Shown here: in pieces, positions 7,830 to 16,073 of the stretch
Numbering within the stretch: the first letter of the stretch is position 1
How the letters are laid out: each line of letters opens with the position of its first letter
Origin: Bacillota bacterium
GTDB taxonomy: Bacteria > Bacillota > Limnochordia > Darwinibacteriales > Darwinibacteriaceae
Reading direction: 5' to 3'
Length of the DNA stretch: 29,823 bases
Assembly: GCA_012518325.1 (NCBI GenBank)
Contig: JAAYSR010000228.1
Location: 1 to 29,823, forward strand
Translations under genes and position numbers: made by a program
The notes under the pieces: generated by a model
The model's input: only the letters and a program-made list of their open reading frames with translations
What the model was told of the DNA's origin: nothing
Database searches by the model: none

Positions 7830-9413
7830 ATGAAGTCTTTCAAGCTGTCGATCGGCAGAAAGTTGGGATTGAGCTTTCTTGTTCTAGTCTTAGTGATTGC
7901 AGTCACTAGCGGCGCGACTATGGTCGGAATTCTGGTCATTCAGCGGCAGTGGGAAGAAGCCCGGGAGATAGAGGAGCTCCGCACGACCCTCGGGCAGCGG
8001 GAGATCGAACACCGGGCCTGGGTGATGGAGCTCCAGGAGTACCTAATCTCCGGCGCCACACATTCTGTCAGCATCGAAATGGATCCCACCAAGTGCAATT
8101 TGGGGCGCTGGCTTGGCAGCGGAGATTTTGCCGAGTTCATAGGGCGCTATCCTTCTTTATCCGGGAAATTCGATGCGCTCCTGGCAGCCCATGAACAGCT
8201 GCACAAGTCGGCCCATGCCATCGAAGAGCATTTGATGCAGGGCGATCTACCAGGCGCCGAAGGAGCTTACTACGACCTGACCATACCGAGTCTTTCCCAG
8301 ACAGTTTCGGTCCTCGAGCATACCCGGGCTGAGCTTCATGCAGAGGTGGGCCGCATCAGTGCAGAGACCAAGCAGCTCATCTCCAACATCCTGTTCTACT
8401 CCCTTGTTATCCTGGGCGTAGCTATCGTATTAAGCGTGGTCATAGCTGCTGCAGTGACCAGGAGCATTACCAAACCATTAGGTATCTTGAAGAATGCAGC
8501 GCAAAAAATCGGAGCCGGGGACTTGGGGGTCCGCTGGTCGATCAAATCCAGGGATGAGGTGGGGGAACTTTCCGCTTCGCTGGAACAGATGGTTGGCGGT
8601 CTGCGTAAGCTCGTGCAGGGAATCCGGAAAATGGGTGAAGACGTCAATTCCCTCTCGCAGCATCTCTCCCAGATGGCCAATGAAGCAGGGGCGGCCATTG
8701 CTGAAGTGGCGAGTACTTCCAATGAGTTCGCCAGCACTTCTGTGAGCATGGCCGAGAACGTAAAGTCCATGCGGCAGAACTCAACCCATGCCGTAGACGA
8801 GCTTGAGCGCGGGCTTGATATGCTCCGGGAGGCAGTCAAAGATGTGGCCAGCGCCAGGACGGATGTGCAGAACCTGACGGAGGCAGTCAATGTCCTGGCA
8901 GAGCAGTCCAAAAAGATCGGCGCTATTGTGGATTTGATCACCGAAATCAGTGACCAGACCAACTTGCTGGCGCTGAACGCTGCCATTGAAGCGGCCCGGG
9001 CTGGAGAGAACGGACGGGGCTTTGCCGTGGTGGCGGAAGAAGTGCGCAGACTGGCCGAGCAGTCCGGCCAGGCCTCAGGGGAAATTGCCCAGCTGATCCA
9101 GCAGATTCTCCAAGGCACCCAGGAAACTATCGGACGGATGGAAAAGGCGGATGCCAGTGTGGAACGGGTAGATCGTCAGATCGATCTTACCGGCAGCACC
9201 TTTGTGGATATCACCAAGGTGTTCCAGGAGGTGGCGCTGCAGGTTGATGAAATCGCCCATGCAGCTTCCGACGTAGGTACCGGCAGTGAGGAGATTGCAT
9301 CTGCAACCGAGGAGCAGTCGGCCATTGTGGACAGCCTGGCAGACGATTCTGAGCGGCTGGCCAGTCTGGCCCACGAGCTTCAGGCACAGATCGCCAGTTT
9401 TAGGGGCGTATGA
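7830..9413 (+). CDS. Methyl-accepting chemotaxis protein with extracytoplasmic CZB-like zinc-binding domain
   Basis: The 527-residue receptor has TM1 (about 13-37), a 150-residue external sensor, TM2 (187-209), HAMP (209-262) and a full MCP signalling domain. Its canonical tip is ISDQTNLLALNAAIEAARAG near residues 371-392. The sensor contains the spacing of a chemoreceptor zinc-binding (CZB) domain: H61 in HRAW, C89 in CNLGRW, and H121/H125 in HEQLH. CZB domains bind zinc through three His and one Cys, and in well-studied cases sit in the cytoplasm, so this placement is notable. No CheR-binding pentapeptide is seen at the C-terminus. The start is set by AGGAGG shortly before ATG 7830. The gene stands alone; no che genes are nearby. 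The ligand (zinc, redox or other) is an inference. Confidence 0.92.
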   Translation: MKSFKLSIGRKLGLSFLVLVLVIAVTSGATMVGILVIQRQWEEAREIEELRTTLGQREIEHRAWVMELQEYLISGATHSVSIEMDPTKCNLGRWLGSGDFAEFIGRYPSLSGKFDALLAAHEQLHKSAHAIEEHLMQGDLPGAEGAYYDLTIPSLSQTVSVLEHTRAELHAEVGRISAETKQLISNILFYSLVILGVAIVLSVVIAAAVTRSITKPLGILKNAAQKIGAGDLGVRWSIKSRDEVGELSASLEQMVGGLRKLVQGIRKMGEDVNSLSQHLSQMANEAGAAIAEVASTSNEFASTSVSMAENVKSMRQNSTHAVDELERGLDMLREAVKDVASARTDVQNLTEAVNVLAEQSKKIGAIVDLITEISDQTNLLALNAAIEAARAGENGRGFAVVAEEVRRLAEQSGQASGEIAQLIQQILQGTQETIGRMEKADASVERVDRQIDLTGSTFVDITKVFQEVALQVDEIAHAASDVGTGSEEIASATEEQSAIVDSLADDSERLASLAHELQAQIASFRGV

Positions 9414-9421
9414 CCCAATAT

Positions 9422-9457
9422 CCGAATGATTGTTGTGTTCACGACAAAAACATTCGG
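9422..9457 (+). terminator. Possible terminator after the chemoreceptor gene
   Basis: CCGAATG (9422-9428) pairs with CATTCGG (9451-9457), with a shorter inner stem between. It begins eight bases after the chemoreceptor stop and ends before the purine operon promoter. The following sequence ACTTTCG is only weakly T-rich, so termination strength is doubtful. Confidence 0.45.
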
Positions 9458-9464
9458 ACTTTCG

Positions 9465-9493
9465 TTGACAATAACCGTGGACATTGTTAGAAT
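9465..9493 (+). promoter_or_regulatory. Sigma-A promoter of the purine operon
   Basis: A perfect -35 TTGACA (9465-9470) is followed after 17 bases by TAGAAT (9488-9493), five of six matches to the -10 consensus. Transcription would start near 9500, just upstream of the riboswitch aptamer. This is the clearest promoter in the window. Confidence 0.88.
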
Positions 9494-9517
9494 GTAAGTG
9501 AGAATTGAAGAATGCAG

Positions 9518-9588
9518 CCCCTATATAATCGCGGGAATATGGCCCGCAAGTTTCTACCCGGAGACCGTAAATCTCTGGACTATGGGGG
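9518..9588 (+). ncRNA. Purine (guanine-class) riboswitch aptamer
   Basis: The element folds as the classic three-way purine aptamer. P1 is CCCCTATA (9518-9525) with TATGGGGG (9581-9588). The conserved TAATC follows. P2 is GCGGG (9531-9535) with CCCGC (9543-9547) and loop AATATGG. The joining segment AAGTTTCTACC is next, and P3 is CCGGAGA (9558-9564) with TCTCTGG (9572-9578) and loop CCGTAAA. The nucleotide that reads the ligand, equivalent to position 74 of the xpt aptamer, is C9580 in GACTATG, which specifies guanine/hypoxanthine rather than adenine. It lies between the operon promoter and purE, so it should shut off de novo purine synthesis when guanine is abundant. Confidence 0.96.
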
Positions 9589-9606
9589 AAAGTCACAGAT
9601 CCCGCG

Positions 9607-9661
9607 CTCCGGGCAGACAGCTTTCCCTTAAGGGAAAGAGTTTGCCCGGAGTTTCTTTTTT
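9607..9661 (+). terminator. Riboswitch expression platform: intrinsic terminator with competing antiterminator
   Basis: The terminator stem joins CTCCGGGCA (9607-9615) with TGCCCGGAG (9643-9651), capped by a second stem made of the palindrome CTTTCCCTTAAGGGAAAG (9621-9638) and followed by TTTCTTTTTT (9652-9661). The antiterminator is visible: GGGGGAAAG (9584-9592), which includes most of the 3' strand of aptamer P1, can pair with CTTTCCCTT (9621-9629). Ligand binding locks P1, frees the terminator and stops transcription before purE, a genetic OFF switch. Confidence 0.93.
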
Positions 9662-9684
9662 GAGACAGGACAGGAGGTTGGACT

Positions 9685-10179
9685 GTGGAGGTTAGAGTAG
9701 GAGTTGTGATGGGCAGTGCCTCAGACTGGAAGACTATGAAAAGAACATGCAGTGTCCTGGATGAACTGGGCATTGCCTACGAGAAACAGGTAATCTCGGG
9801 CCATCGGACGCCGGACTTGGCCTTTCAGTATGCCAGGGAAGCAAAGCAACGGGGCCTCAAGGTCATTATTGCCGGGGCTGGGCTGGCAGCCCACCTTGCC
9901 GGCATCTTGGCAGCGAACACCACTTTGCCTGTGCTTGGCGTCCCCATGCAGGGCGGGCCTTTCAGCGGACTTGATGCCCTGCTTTCCACTGTTCAGATGC
10001 CTGGCGGCATTCCCGTAGCCTCCCTGGCCGTTGGAGATGCTGGAGCAGCGAATGCGGGCTGGTTCGCCGCTGCGATCTTAGCCCTCAGCGATGAGGAGCT
10101 GGCCCAGCGTTTAGCGGAAGAGAGAAAGAAAATGGCCCAGCGCGTGCAGGAAAGCAATGCCATGCTGGATGAGGAGTGA
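9685..10179 (+). CDS. purE: N5-carboxyaminoimidazole ribonucleotide mutase (PurE, class I-like)
   Basis: PurE interconverts N5-CAIR and CAIR in de novo IMP synthesis. The 164-residue protein has the family GSASDW nucleotide loop near the N-terminus, the SGHRTPD active-site motif, GAGLAAHLAGI and the QMPGGIPVA segment. These resemble class I enzymes, with small changes from the usual SAHRTPD and GAGGAAHLPGM. Class I enzymes normally work with PurK, which is not encoded next to it. The GTG start at 9685 follows AGGAGG closely. It is the first gene after the guanine riboswitch, and its stop lies five bases before the purB start. Confidence 0.94.
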   Translation: MEVRVGVVMGSASDWKTMKRTCSVLDELGIAYEKQVISGHRTPDLAFQYAREAKQRGLKVIIAGAGLAAHLAGILAANTTLPVLGVPMQGGPFSGLDALLSTVQMPGGIPVASLAVGDAGAANAGWFAAAILALSDEELAQRLAEERKKMAQRVQESNAMLDEE

Positions 10180-10184
10180 AATCT

Positions 10185-11477
10185 ATGATTGAGCGCTATA
10201 CCCGCCCTGAGATGCAGGCGGTTTGGACCGCTGAAAACCGCTTTCGAGCCTGGCTTGAGGTGGAAATCCTTGCCTGTGAAGCCTGGGCGGAGCTGGGGGT
10301 TATCCCCAGGGAGGATGTGGAAAAAATCCGAGCCAACGCTAGTTTTAACTTGGACCGGATCAGGGAGATCGAAAAGCAGACCCGCCATGATGTAGTTGCC
10401 TTTACCCGCTCAGTTTCAGAGTCCCTGGAGGAGGAACGCAAATGGGTACACTACGGCCTGACCTCCACCGATGTGGTGGATACCGCCAACTCGTACCTGA
10501 TTAAGCAGGCTAACGGGATTCTGCGCCGAGATTTGGAGAACTTCAGGGAGGTCCTAAAGAAGAAGGCCCAGGAGCACAAGTACACGATTATGATGGGCAG
10601 GACCCACGGGGTCCATGCTGAGCCTACTACCTTCGGCCTTAAGCTGGCTTTATGGTACGCGGAAATGGAACGCAACCAGGCACGCTTTGCAGCAGCCGCG
10701 CAAAATATCGAAGTTGGCAAGATCTCTGGGGCAGTTGGAACATACGCCAATATCGATCCCTTTGTAGAAACCTATGTCTGCGAAAAGCTTGGACTTGCAG
10801 CGGCACCCATCTCCACCCAAACCCTCCAGCGTGACCGCCACGCAGAATATCTCAGCACCCTGGCCCTCATCGCCACCTCTTTGGAGAAGTTTGCGACTGA
10901 AATCCGCGCCCTGCAAAAGAGTGAAGTGCGGGAAGTTGAAGAGTATTTTTCACCGGGACAGACAGGGTCCTCGGCCATGCCCCACAAGCGCAATCCCATC
11001 GGGTCGGAAAATGTGTCGGGCCTTGCCCGGGTCATGCGGGGCTATATGGTTTCAGCCTATGAAAATGTCCCTCTCTGGCATGAACGGGATATCTCCCATT
11101 CCTCAGTTGAGCGCATCATCATTCCTGATGCAACCATCCTGCTTAATTACATGCTCAACCGTTTTTCCAAGATCATTGAAGAACTGACTGTTTTCCCAGA
11201 GATGATGCAAAGGAATATGGACCGTTCCCTGGGTTTGGTGTTTTCCCAGCAGGTGCTGCTGGCCTTGATAGATCAGGGATTGACCAGGGAAGAGGCTTAT
11301 GGGATTGTGCAGCCCATAGCCATGGAAGCCTGGCGGACGCAGAGTCCGCTCTTAGATCTGCTTTTGGCGTCGCCTGAAGTCAGGAAATTCTTGTCGGAGG
11401 AAGCGGTCAGGGCCTGTTTTGATTACAATTATCACCTGAAGCATGTGGACATGATCTTTGCACGTCTAGGATTATAA
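10185..11477 (+). CDS. purB: Adenylosuccinate lyase
   Basis: PurB removes fumarate from SAICAR and from adenylosuccinate, so it serves both the main IMP pathway and the AMP branch. The 430-residue product begins MIERYTRPEM, as in B. subtilis PurB. It carries the three fumarase/ASL signature regions: TRHDVVAFT, GRTHGVHAEPTTFG with catalytic His141, and the mobile loop GSSAMPHKRNP with the catalytic serine near 262. Length matches the roughly 430-residue Bacillus type. A GTG at 10176 opens the same frame but overlaps purE; ATG 10185 matches the conserved N-terminus and has GAGGAG at 10170-10175. The gene is internal to the purine operon. Confidence 0.97.
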   Translation: MIERYTRPEMQAVWTAENRFRAWLEVEILACEAWAELGVIPREDVEKIRANASFNLDRIREIEKQTRHDVVAFTRSVSESLEEERKWVHYGLTSTDVVDTANSYLIKQANGILRRDLENFREVLKKKAQEHKYTIMMGRTHGVHAEPTTFGLKLALWYAEMERNQARFAAAAQNIEVGKISGAVGTYANIDPFVETYVCEKLGLAAAPISTQTLQRDRHAEYLSTLALIATSLEKFATEIRALQKSEVREVEEYFSPGQTGSSAMPHKRNPIGSENVSGLARVMRGYMVSAYENVPLWHERDISHSSVERIIIPDATILLNYMLNRFSKIIEELTVFPEMMQRNMDRSLGLVFSQQVLLALIDQGLTREEAYGIVQPIAMEAWRTQSPLLDLLLASPEVRKFLSEEAVRACFDYNYHLKHVDMIFARLGL

Positions 11478-11489
11478 GGGGGTCGAGCC

Positions 11490-13697
11490 ATGGAGAGGGA
11501 ATTTGAGCCACGGGCAGAGCAGATTAAAGCGGACAGGCTGTATGCAGAGATGGGACTGACAGATGAGGAGTATAAGCGCATTGAAAAACTGCTGGGGCGT
11601 TTGCCCAACTATACTGAGACAGGCTTGTTTTCGGTCCTCTGGTCGGAGCACTGCAGCTACAAAAATTCCAAGTCTGTATTGAAGAAGCTGCCCACCCATG
11701 GGCCGAAGGTGCTTCAGGGGCCCGGGGAAGGGGCAGGCGCAGTGGATATAGGTCATGGACAGGCTGTGGTGTTTAAGATTGAAAGCCACAACCATCCATC
11801 GGCGGTGGAACCTTATCAAGGAGCAGCCACAGGCGTGGGCGGCATTCTCCGGGATGTTTTCTCCATGGGCGCCAAGCCCATCGCAGTTCTCAACTCCCTG
11901 CGTCTGGGGGAGCTTGAGGGAGAACGGACTGAATATCTGTTCCGAGAAATAGTAGCCGGAATTGCAGGCTACGGCAACACCATCGGGGTCCCGACAGTAG
12001 GGGGCGAGGTTCAGTTTGACCCCTGCTACGAGCAGAATCCCCTGGTAAACGCCATGGCAGTAGGTCTGGTGGAGCACGAAGGGATCCGCAAAGGGTTAGC
12101 GGCGGGGCCGGGGAACCCCGTAATCTATGCCGGAGCCCCCACCGGCCGTGACGGTATCCATGGCGCCACCTTTGCCTCAGCGGAGTTTGACAGCGAGACA
12201 GAGCAGGAGCCCGTTGCTTTACAGGTGGGCTATCCTGAGATAGGCAAACGCCTGATGGCAGGCTGTTTGGAAGCTGTAAAATCGTCTGCGCTGGTGGGGA
12301 TTCAGGATATGGGTGCAGCCGGGCTGACAAGCTCTTCAGCGGAGATGGCCAGCAAAGCCGGGACAGGCATTGAACTGCAGCTGGATCTGGTTCCGCAAAG
12401 CGAAGAGAACATGACGGCCTATGAGATGATGCTGTCAGAATCCCAGGAGCGGATGCTGCTTGTAGCAGAAAGAGGGCGCGAACAGGAACTCATCGACATC
12501 TTCAAAAAGCACGGTATCCAGGCCTGTGTCGTGGGCGCTGTGACGGATGATCAGAAGCTGCGCCTCTGGCACCGGGGTGAGCTGAAGGCGGAAGTGCCGG
12601 TGGCAGCTCTGGTTGACGATGCTCCGGTTTACCAGCGTACCTCGGCAGAACCAGCCTATTACCGTGAGTTTCAGGCCATGGACGCTTACGTTCCCGAGGT
12701 TAGTGATCTAAAGAGTGTCTTTTTGCAGCTGCTGCAAAGCCCGACTGTGGCCAGCAAGGCCTGGGTGTACGAGCAGTTTGCACAGAATGAGGAGACTCTG
12801 CTGGGGCCCGGCTCGAATGCGGCAGTTGTGGCCATTCCCGGCACCGACAAAGCTTTGGCTCTGACTACTGACTGCAACTCTCGCTATATCTACCTGGATC
12901 CTTATGTGGGAGGAGCTGCTGCAGTGGCCGAAGCGGCACGCAATATCATCTGCTCAGGCGGAAGGCCCCTTGCGGTCACCGACGGACTCAATTTCGGCAG
13001 CCCCTACAACCCGGAAGTCTTTTGGCAGATAGAGCGTTCAGTAGAAGGCATCAGCGAGGCCTGCAGAGTGCTGGATACGCCGGTTATCGGCGGCAACGTG
13101 TCCCTATCCAATGAAACAGACGGTGAAGCGATTTACCCGACCCCCATTATTGGAATGGCAGGCCTGGTAGAGGACGTCTCCCTGATTACGACCAAGGATT
13201 TCAAACAGGCAGGTGACCTAATCTATCTGGTGGGCCGCACTAAGGCGGAATTTGGCGGAAGCGAGCTGCAGAAGATGCTCTGCGGTGAAGTATCAGGCCG
13301 TCCCCCCGAGTTGGATCTGGATCTGGAAAAGAGGCTGCAGGAACAGGTCAGCGCGGCCATTCGTGCAGGACTGGTGCAGTCTGCCGCCGACCTTTCAGAA
13401 GGGGGCCTGGCTGCAGCACTAGCTGAGTGTTTGGCTTCAGGGGAGCTTGGTGCATCCCTCGTTCTCGGCGAAGACTTGGTAACTGAACTCTTCAGCGAAT
13501 CCCAGTCCCGCTTTCTGCTGTCGGTGGCCCCCGAGCAGCGCAGCCTGTTTGAAGGCATAGTTGAGGCCAGGCTGTTGGGACAGGTTACCGAAGAGCCAAT
13601 TTTGGCCATTTCGTCCCCAGGGGGATCCTCTTTGGAGATATCCGTTGAACAGCTGAACCAGGCCTGGAAAGGAGCACTGCCATGCTTGCTGAGTTAA
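11490..13697 (+). CDS. purL: Phosphoribosylformylglycinamidine synthase subunit PurL (small form)
   Basis: PurL amidates FGAR to FGAM using ATP and ammonia. At 735 residues it is the small Gram-positive form that needs PurS and the glutaminase PurQ, in contrast to the ~1300-residue fused form. Visible landmarks are SEHCSYKNSK (His54), GPGEGAGAVDIG, ESHNHPSAVEPYQGAATGVGGILRD, and a second, structurally repeated half with LTTDCN and GGNVSLSNE. purS and purQ, which normally precede purL in Bacillus-type operons, are missing: purL directly follows purB by 12 bases. The gene ends inside purF (16-base overlap), pointing to translational coupling. Start ATG 11490 has AAGGGGG upstream. Confidence 0.97.
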   Translation: MEREFEPRAEQIKADRLYAEMGLTDEEYKRIEKLLGRLPNYTETGLFSVLWSEHCSYKNSKSVLKKLPTHGPKVLQGPGEGAGAVDIGHGQAVVFKIESHNHPSAVEPYQGAATGVGGILRDVFSMGAKPIAVLNSLRLGELEGERTEYLFREIVAGIAGYGNTIGVPTVGGEVQFDPCYEQNPLVNAMAVGLVEHEGIRKGLAAGPGNPVIYAGAPTGRDGIHGATFASAEFDSETEQEPVALQVGYPEIGKRLMAGCLEAVKSSALVGIQDMGAAGLTSSSAEMASKAGTGIELQLDLVPQSEENMTAYEMMLSESQERMLLVAERGREQELIDIFKKHGIQACVVGAVTDDQKLRLWHRGELKAEVPVAALVDDAPVYQRTSAEPAYYREFQAMDAYVPEVSDLKSVFLQLLQSPTVASKAWVYEQFAQNEETLLGPGSNAAVVAIPGTDKALALTTDCNSRYIYLDPYVGGAAAVAEAARNIICSGGRPLAVTDGLNFGSPYNPEVFWQIERSVEGISEACRVLDTPVIGGNVSLSNETDGEAIYPTPIIGMAGLVEDVSLITTKDFKQAGDLIYLVGRTKAEFGGSELQKMLCGEVSGRPPELDLDLEKRLQEQVSAAIRAGLVQSAADLSEGGLAAALAECLASGELGASLVLGEDLVTELFSESQSRFLLSVAPEQRSLFEGIVEARLLGQVTEEPILAISSPGGSSLEISVEQLNQAWKGALPCLLS

Positions 13698-15055
13698 GGG
13701 GACTCAATGAAGCGTGCGGCGTGTTTGGAGTGTGGAACCACCCGAGAGCGTCCCAGATTGCCTACTATGCCCTCCACAGCCTCCAACACCGGGGGCAGGA
13801 AGGAGCCGGCATTGTGGCCTCAGATGGGGAGACTCTGCGCATTCGCAAGGGGCAGGGCCTGGTCACTGAGGTTTTCAGTGCAGAGTCCATGGACAGACTT
13901 CACGGACGGGCGGCGATTGGCCATGTCCGCTATTCGGCAGGCGGTGTAAACGGCTTTGAGAATGTACAGCCACTGTTGTTCCGCTCACAGAGCGGAGACT
14001 TTGCCATCGCCCATAACGGCAATCTTACCAATGCCAGGGCTTTGCGGGGTATGCTCGAAGAAGAGGGGAGCATCTTCCAAACAGCTGCAGATGCGGAGAT
14101 TCTGGCCCATTTGACAAAACGGGGAAGGAAGGGTCCCCTGCCAGAGCGCCTGATGGATGCTTTAGCCAAGCTTGCCGGGGCCTATGCCTTTGTTATGCTG
14201 AAAGAGGACGCCCTCTATGCTGCTTTGGACCCCCACGGAATTAAACCCTTGTCCCTAGGCAGACTGGGTGAGGGCTATGTAGTGTCCTCGGAGACCTGCG
14301 CCTTTGACCTCATTGGGGCAGAGCACTTGCGCGATGTGGAGCCAGGTGAGCTGATTATAATCGACGCTGAGGGCGTGCACAGCCGGAGCTTTGCCAGTTC
14401 TGAGCAGGAAGCGCTCTGCACCATGGAGTACGTCTACTTTTCCAGGCCCGACAGCAACCTGCGGGGGCTGAACGTTCACACAGCCCGCAAGAAGCTGGGC
14501 AAGGCCCTGGCAGCGGAATTTCCCATTGATGCCGATGTGGTTACAGGGGTTCCGGATTCCAGCCTGTCGGCGGCCATCGGCTACGCAGAGGCCGCAGGCC
14601 TTCCCTATGAGCTGGGGCTGATCAAGAGCCGTTATGTCGGACGCACTTTCATTGAACCCTCCCAGAGCCTGAGGGAGCAGGGCGTGAAGCTGAAGCTGTC
14701 TGCAGTTCGAGGAGTGGTAGAGGGCAAACGGGTGGTGATGGTGGATGACTCCCTGGTTCGGGGCACCACCGGCCGCAGGATCACTACTCTGCTGAGGGAG
14801 GCGGGGGCCCGCGAGGTACACGTCCTGATTGCTTCGCCCACCATTCAGTACCCCTGTTATTACGGCATGGATACCCTCAGCACAGATGAACTTGCCGCTG
14901 CCAACCACAGTGTGGAAGAGCTCCGCCAAATGATGAACGCAGACTCCCTGGGTTTTTTGAGCGTAGAAAGAACCCAAAGGGTCTTTCAGTGCGGCTTGTG
15001 TATGGCCTGCTTTACCGGGGAGTATCCTGCCAGGGAGGTTGAAGCAGATGTCTGA
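13682..15055 (+). CDS. purF: Amidophosphoribosyltransferase (PurF, Fe-S type)
   Basis: PurF makes phosphoribosylamine from PRPP and glutamine, the committed step of the pathway. The 457-residue protein has an 11-residue propeptide before the nucleophile Cys12 (CGVFGVW), as in the processed Bacillus enzyme. It has an Ntn glutaminase domain to about residue 240 and a phosphoribosyltransferase domain with the PRPP loop VVMVDDSLVRGTT (351-363). Cys246, Cys392, Cys440 and Cys443 (CMACFTG) correspond to the [4Fe-4S] ligands of B. subtilis PurF, a cluster that makes the enzyme oxygen-sensitive. C437 is an extra nearby cysteine. The start overlaps the end of purL by 16 bases and the end overlaps purM by 8. 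Confidence 0.97.
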   Translation: MLAELRGLNEACGVFGVWNHPRASQIAYYALHSLQHRGQEGAGIVASDGETLRIRKGQGLVTEVFSAESMDRLHGRAAIGHVRYSAGGVNGFENVQPLLFRSQSGDFAIAHNGNLTNARALRGMLEEEGSIFQTAADAEILAHLTKRGRKGPLPERLMDALAKLAGAYAFVMLKEDALYAALDPHGIKPLSLGRLGEGYVVSSETCAFDLIGAEHLRDVEPGELIIIDAEGVHSRSFASSEQEALCTMEYVYFSRPDSNLRGLNVHTARKKLGKALAAEFPIDADVVTGVPDSSLSAAIGYAEAAGLPYELGLIKSRYVGRTFIEPSQSLREQGVKLKLSAVRGVVEGKRVVMVDDSLVRGTTGRRITTLLREAGAREVHVLIASPTIQYPCYYGMDTLSTDELAAANHSVEELRQMMNADSLGFLSVERTQRVFQCGLCMACFTGEYPAREVEADV

Positions 15056-16073
15056 AGCTTACAGGAAGGCCGGGGTTAACCTGGAATCCGGCTATGAGAC
15101 GGTAGCAAGGATAAAGAAGCATATTCAAAGGACGGAACGTGAAGGTGTGCTGGGAGGCGTCGGGGGCTTTGGCGGCCTTTTTGACCTGGGAGCTTTAGGA
15201 TACAGGCATCCTGTCCTGGTTTCAGGTACCGACGGGGTGGGCACGAAAATCATGATTGCCTTTATGCTGGATAAGCATGATACCATCGGCATCGACGCTG
15301 TGGCTATGTGTGTAAACGATGTATTGGTTCAAGGAGCCGAACCCCTCTTCTTCCTGGATTATATCGCCTGCGGGAAGAACGATCCTGCCAGGACGGAAGC
15401 CGTTGTGGCAGGGATTGCTGAAGGCTGCCTTCAGGCAGGCTGCGCTTTAATCGGAGGGGAAACTGCGGAAATGCCCGGCCTTTACGCTGAAGATGAATAT
15501 GATGTGGCGGGGTTCGCAGTGGGAGCCTGCGAGAGGGAAAACCTTCTGGATGGAAGGGACATTGTGTCTGGGGACGTGCTGTTAGGACTGCCTTCCAGCG
15601 GCCTGCACAGCAACGGGTTTTCTTTAGTGCGGGCGGTTCTCTTCGAGAGGCACAGAATTGCTTTGGAGAGCCACGTTCCTGAGTTTGGACGCACCTGGGG
15701 CGAAGAGCTCCTGGAGCCAACCAGGATCTATGTCCAGGCGCTTCTGCCGCTCTTGAAAGAACGCAGAGTTAAAGGCCTGGCCCATATCACCGGCGGCGGC
15801 TTTATTGAAAACATCCCCCGCATGCTGCCGAAGGGGCTGGGGGCAACTGTCAAGCTGGACAGCTGGGAACATCCCCCTGTATTTGATCTCCTGGCCAGGC
15901 TGGGGGAGATACCAAATCTGGAGATGTACAACGTGTTTAATATGGGTATCGGCATGGTGCTCGCGGTAAGCCCTGGGGATGCGGACTCAGTCCTTGCTGA
16001 TTTGCGCAGCCTCGGTGAAGAGGTTTATGAAATTGGGGAAGTCAGCGAGGATGAGGGGGTTCGCCTGCTGTGA
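15048..16073 (+). CDS. purM: Phosphoribosylformylglycinamidine cyclo-ligase (AIR synthase)
   Basis: PurM closes the imidazole ring, converting FGAM to AIR with ATP. The 341-residue product begins MSEAYRKAGVNLESGYE and shows the PurM/ATP-binding motifs GTDGVGTK, CVNDVLVQGAEPLFFLDY, GGETAEMPGLY and LPSSGLHSNGFSLVR. A TTG three codons earlier opens the frame, but ATG 15048 fits the family N-terminus and has GGAGG (15034-15038) nine bases before it. It overlaps purF by 8 bases and its stop overlaps the purN start in a GTGA junction, so the three genes are translationally coupled. Confidence 0.97.
   Translation: MSEAYRKAGVNLESGYETVARIKKHIQRTEREGVLGGVGGFGGLFDLGALGYRHPVLVSGTDGVGTKIMIAFMLDKHDTIGIDAVAMCVNDVLVQGAEPLFFLDYIACGKNDPARTEAVVAGIAEGCLQAGCALIGGETAEMPGLYAEDEYDVAGFAVGACERENLLDGRDIVSGDVLLGLPSSGLHSNGFSLVRAVLFERHRIALESHVPEFGRTWGEELLEPTRIYVQALLPLLKERRVKGLAHITGGGFIENIPRMLPKGLGATVKLDSWEHPPVFDLLARLGEIPNLEMYNVFNMGIGMVLAVSPGDADSVLADLRSLGEEVYEIGEVSEDEGVRLL

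Noticed and set aside
8396..9118. 240-residue minus-strand frame rich in Ser and Ala
   Set aside because: It is the shadow of the highly conserved chemoreceptor signalling domain, and its composition simply mirrors that gene's codon bias.
9518..9588. Adenine-class reading of the purine aptamer
   Set aside because: The ligand-pairing base is C9580 (GACTATG), not U, so guanine/hypoxanthine is expected.
9621..9638. 18-base perfect palindrome considered as an operator or transposon end
   Set aside because: It is fully explained as the capping stem of the riboswitch terminator and as the partner of the antiterminator.
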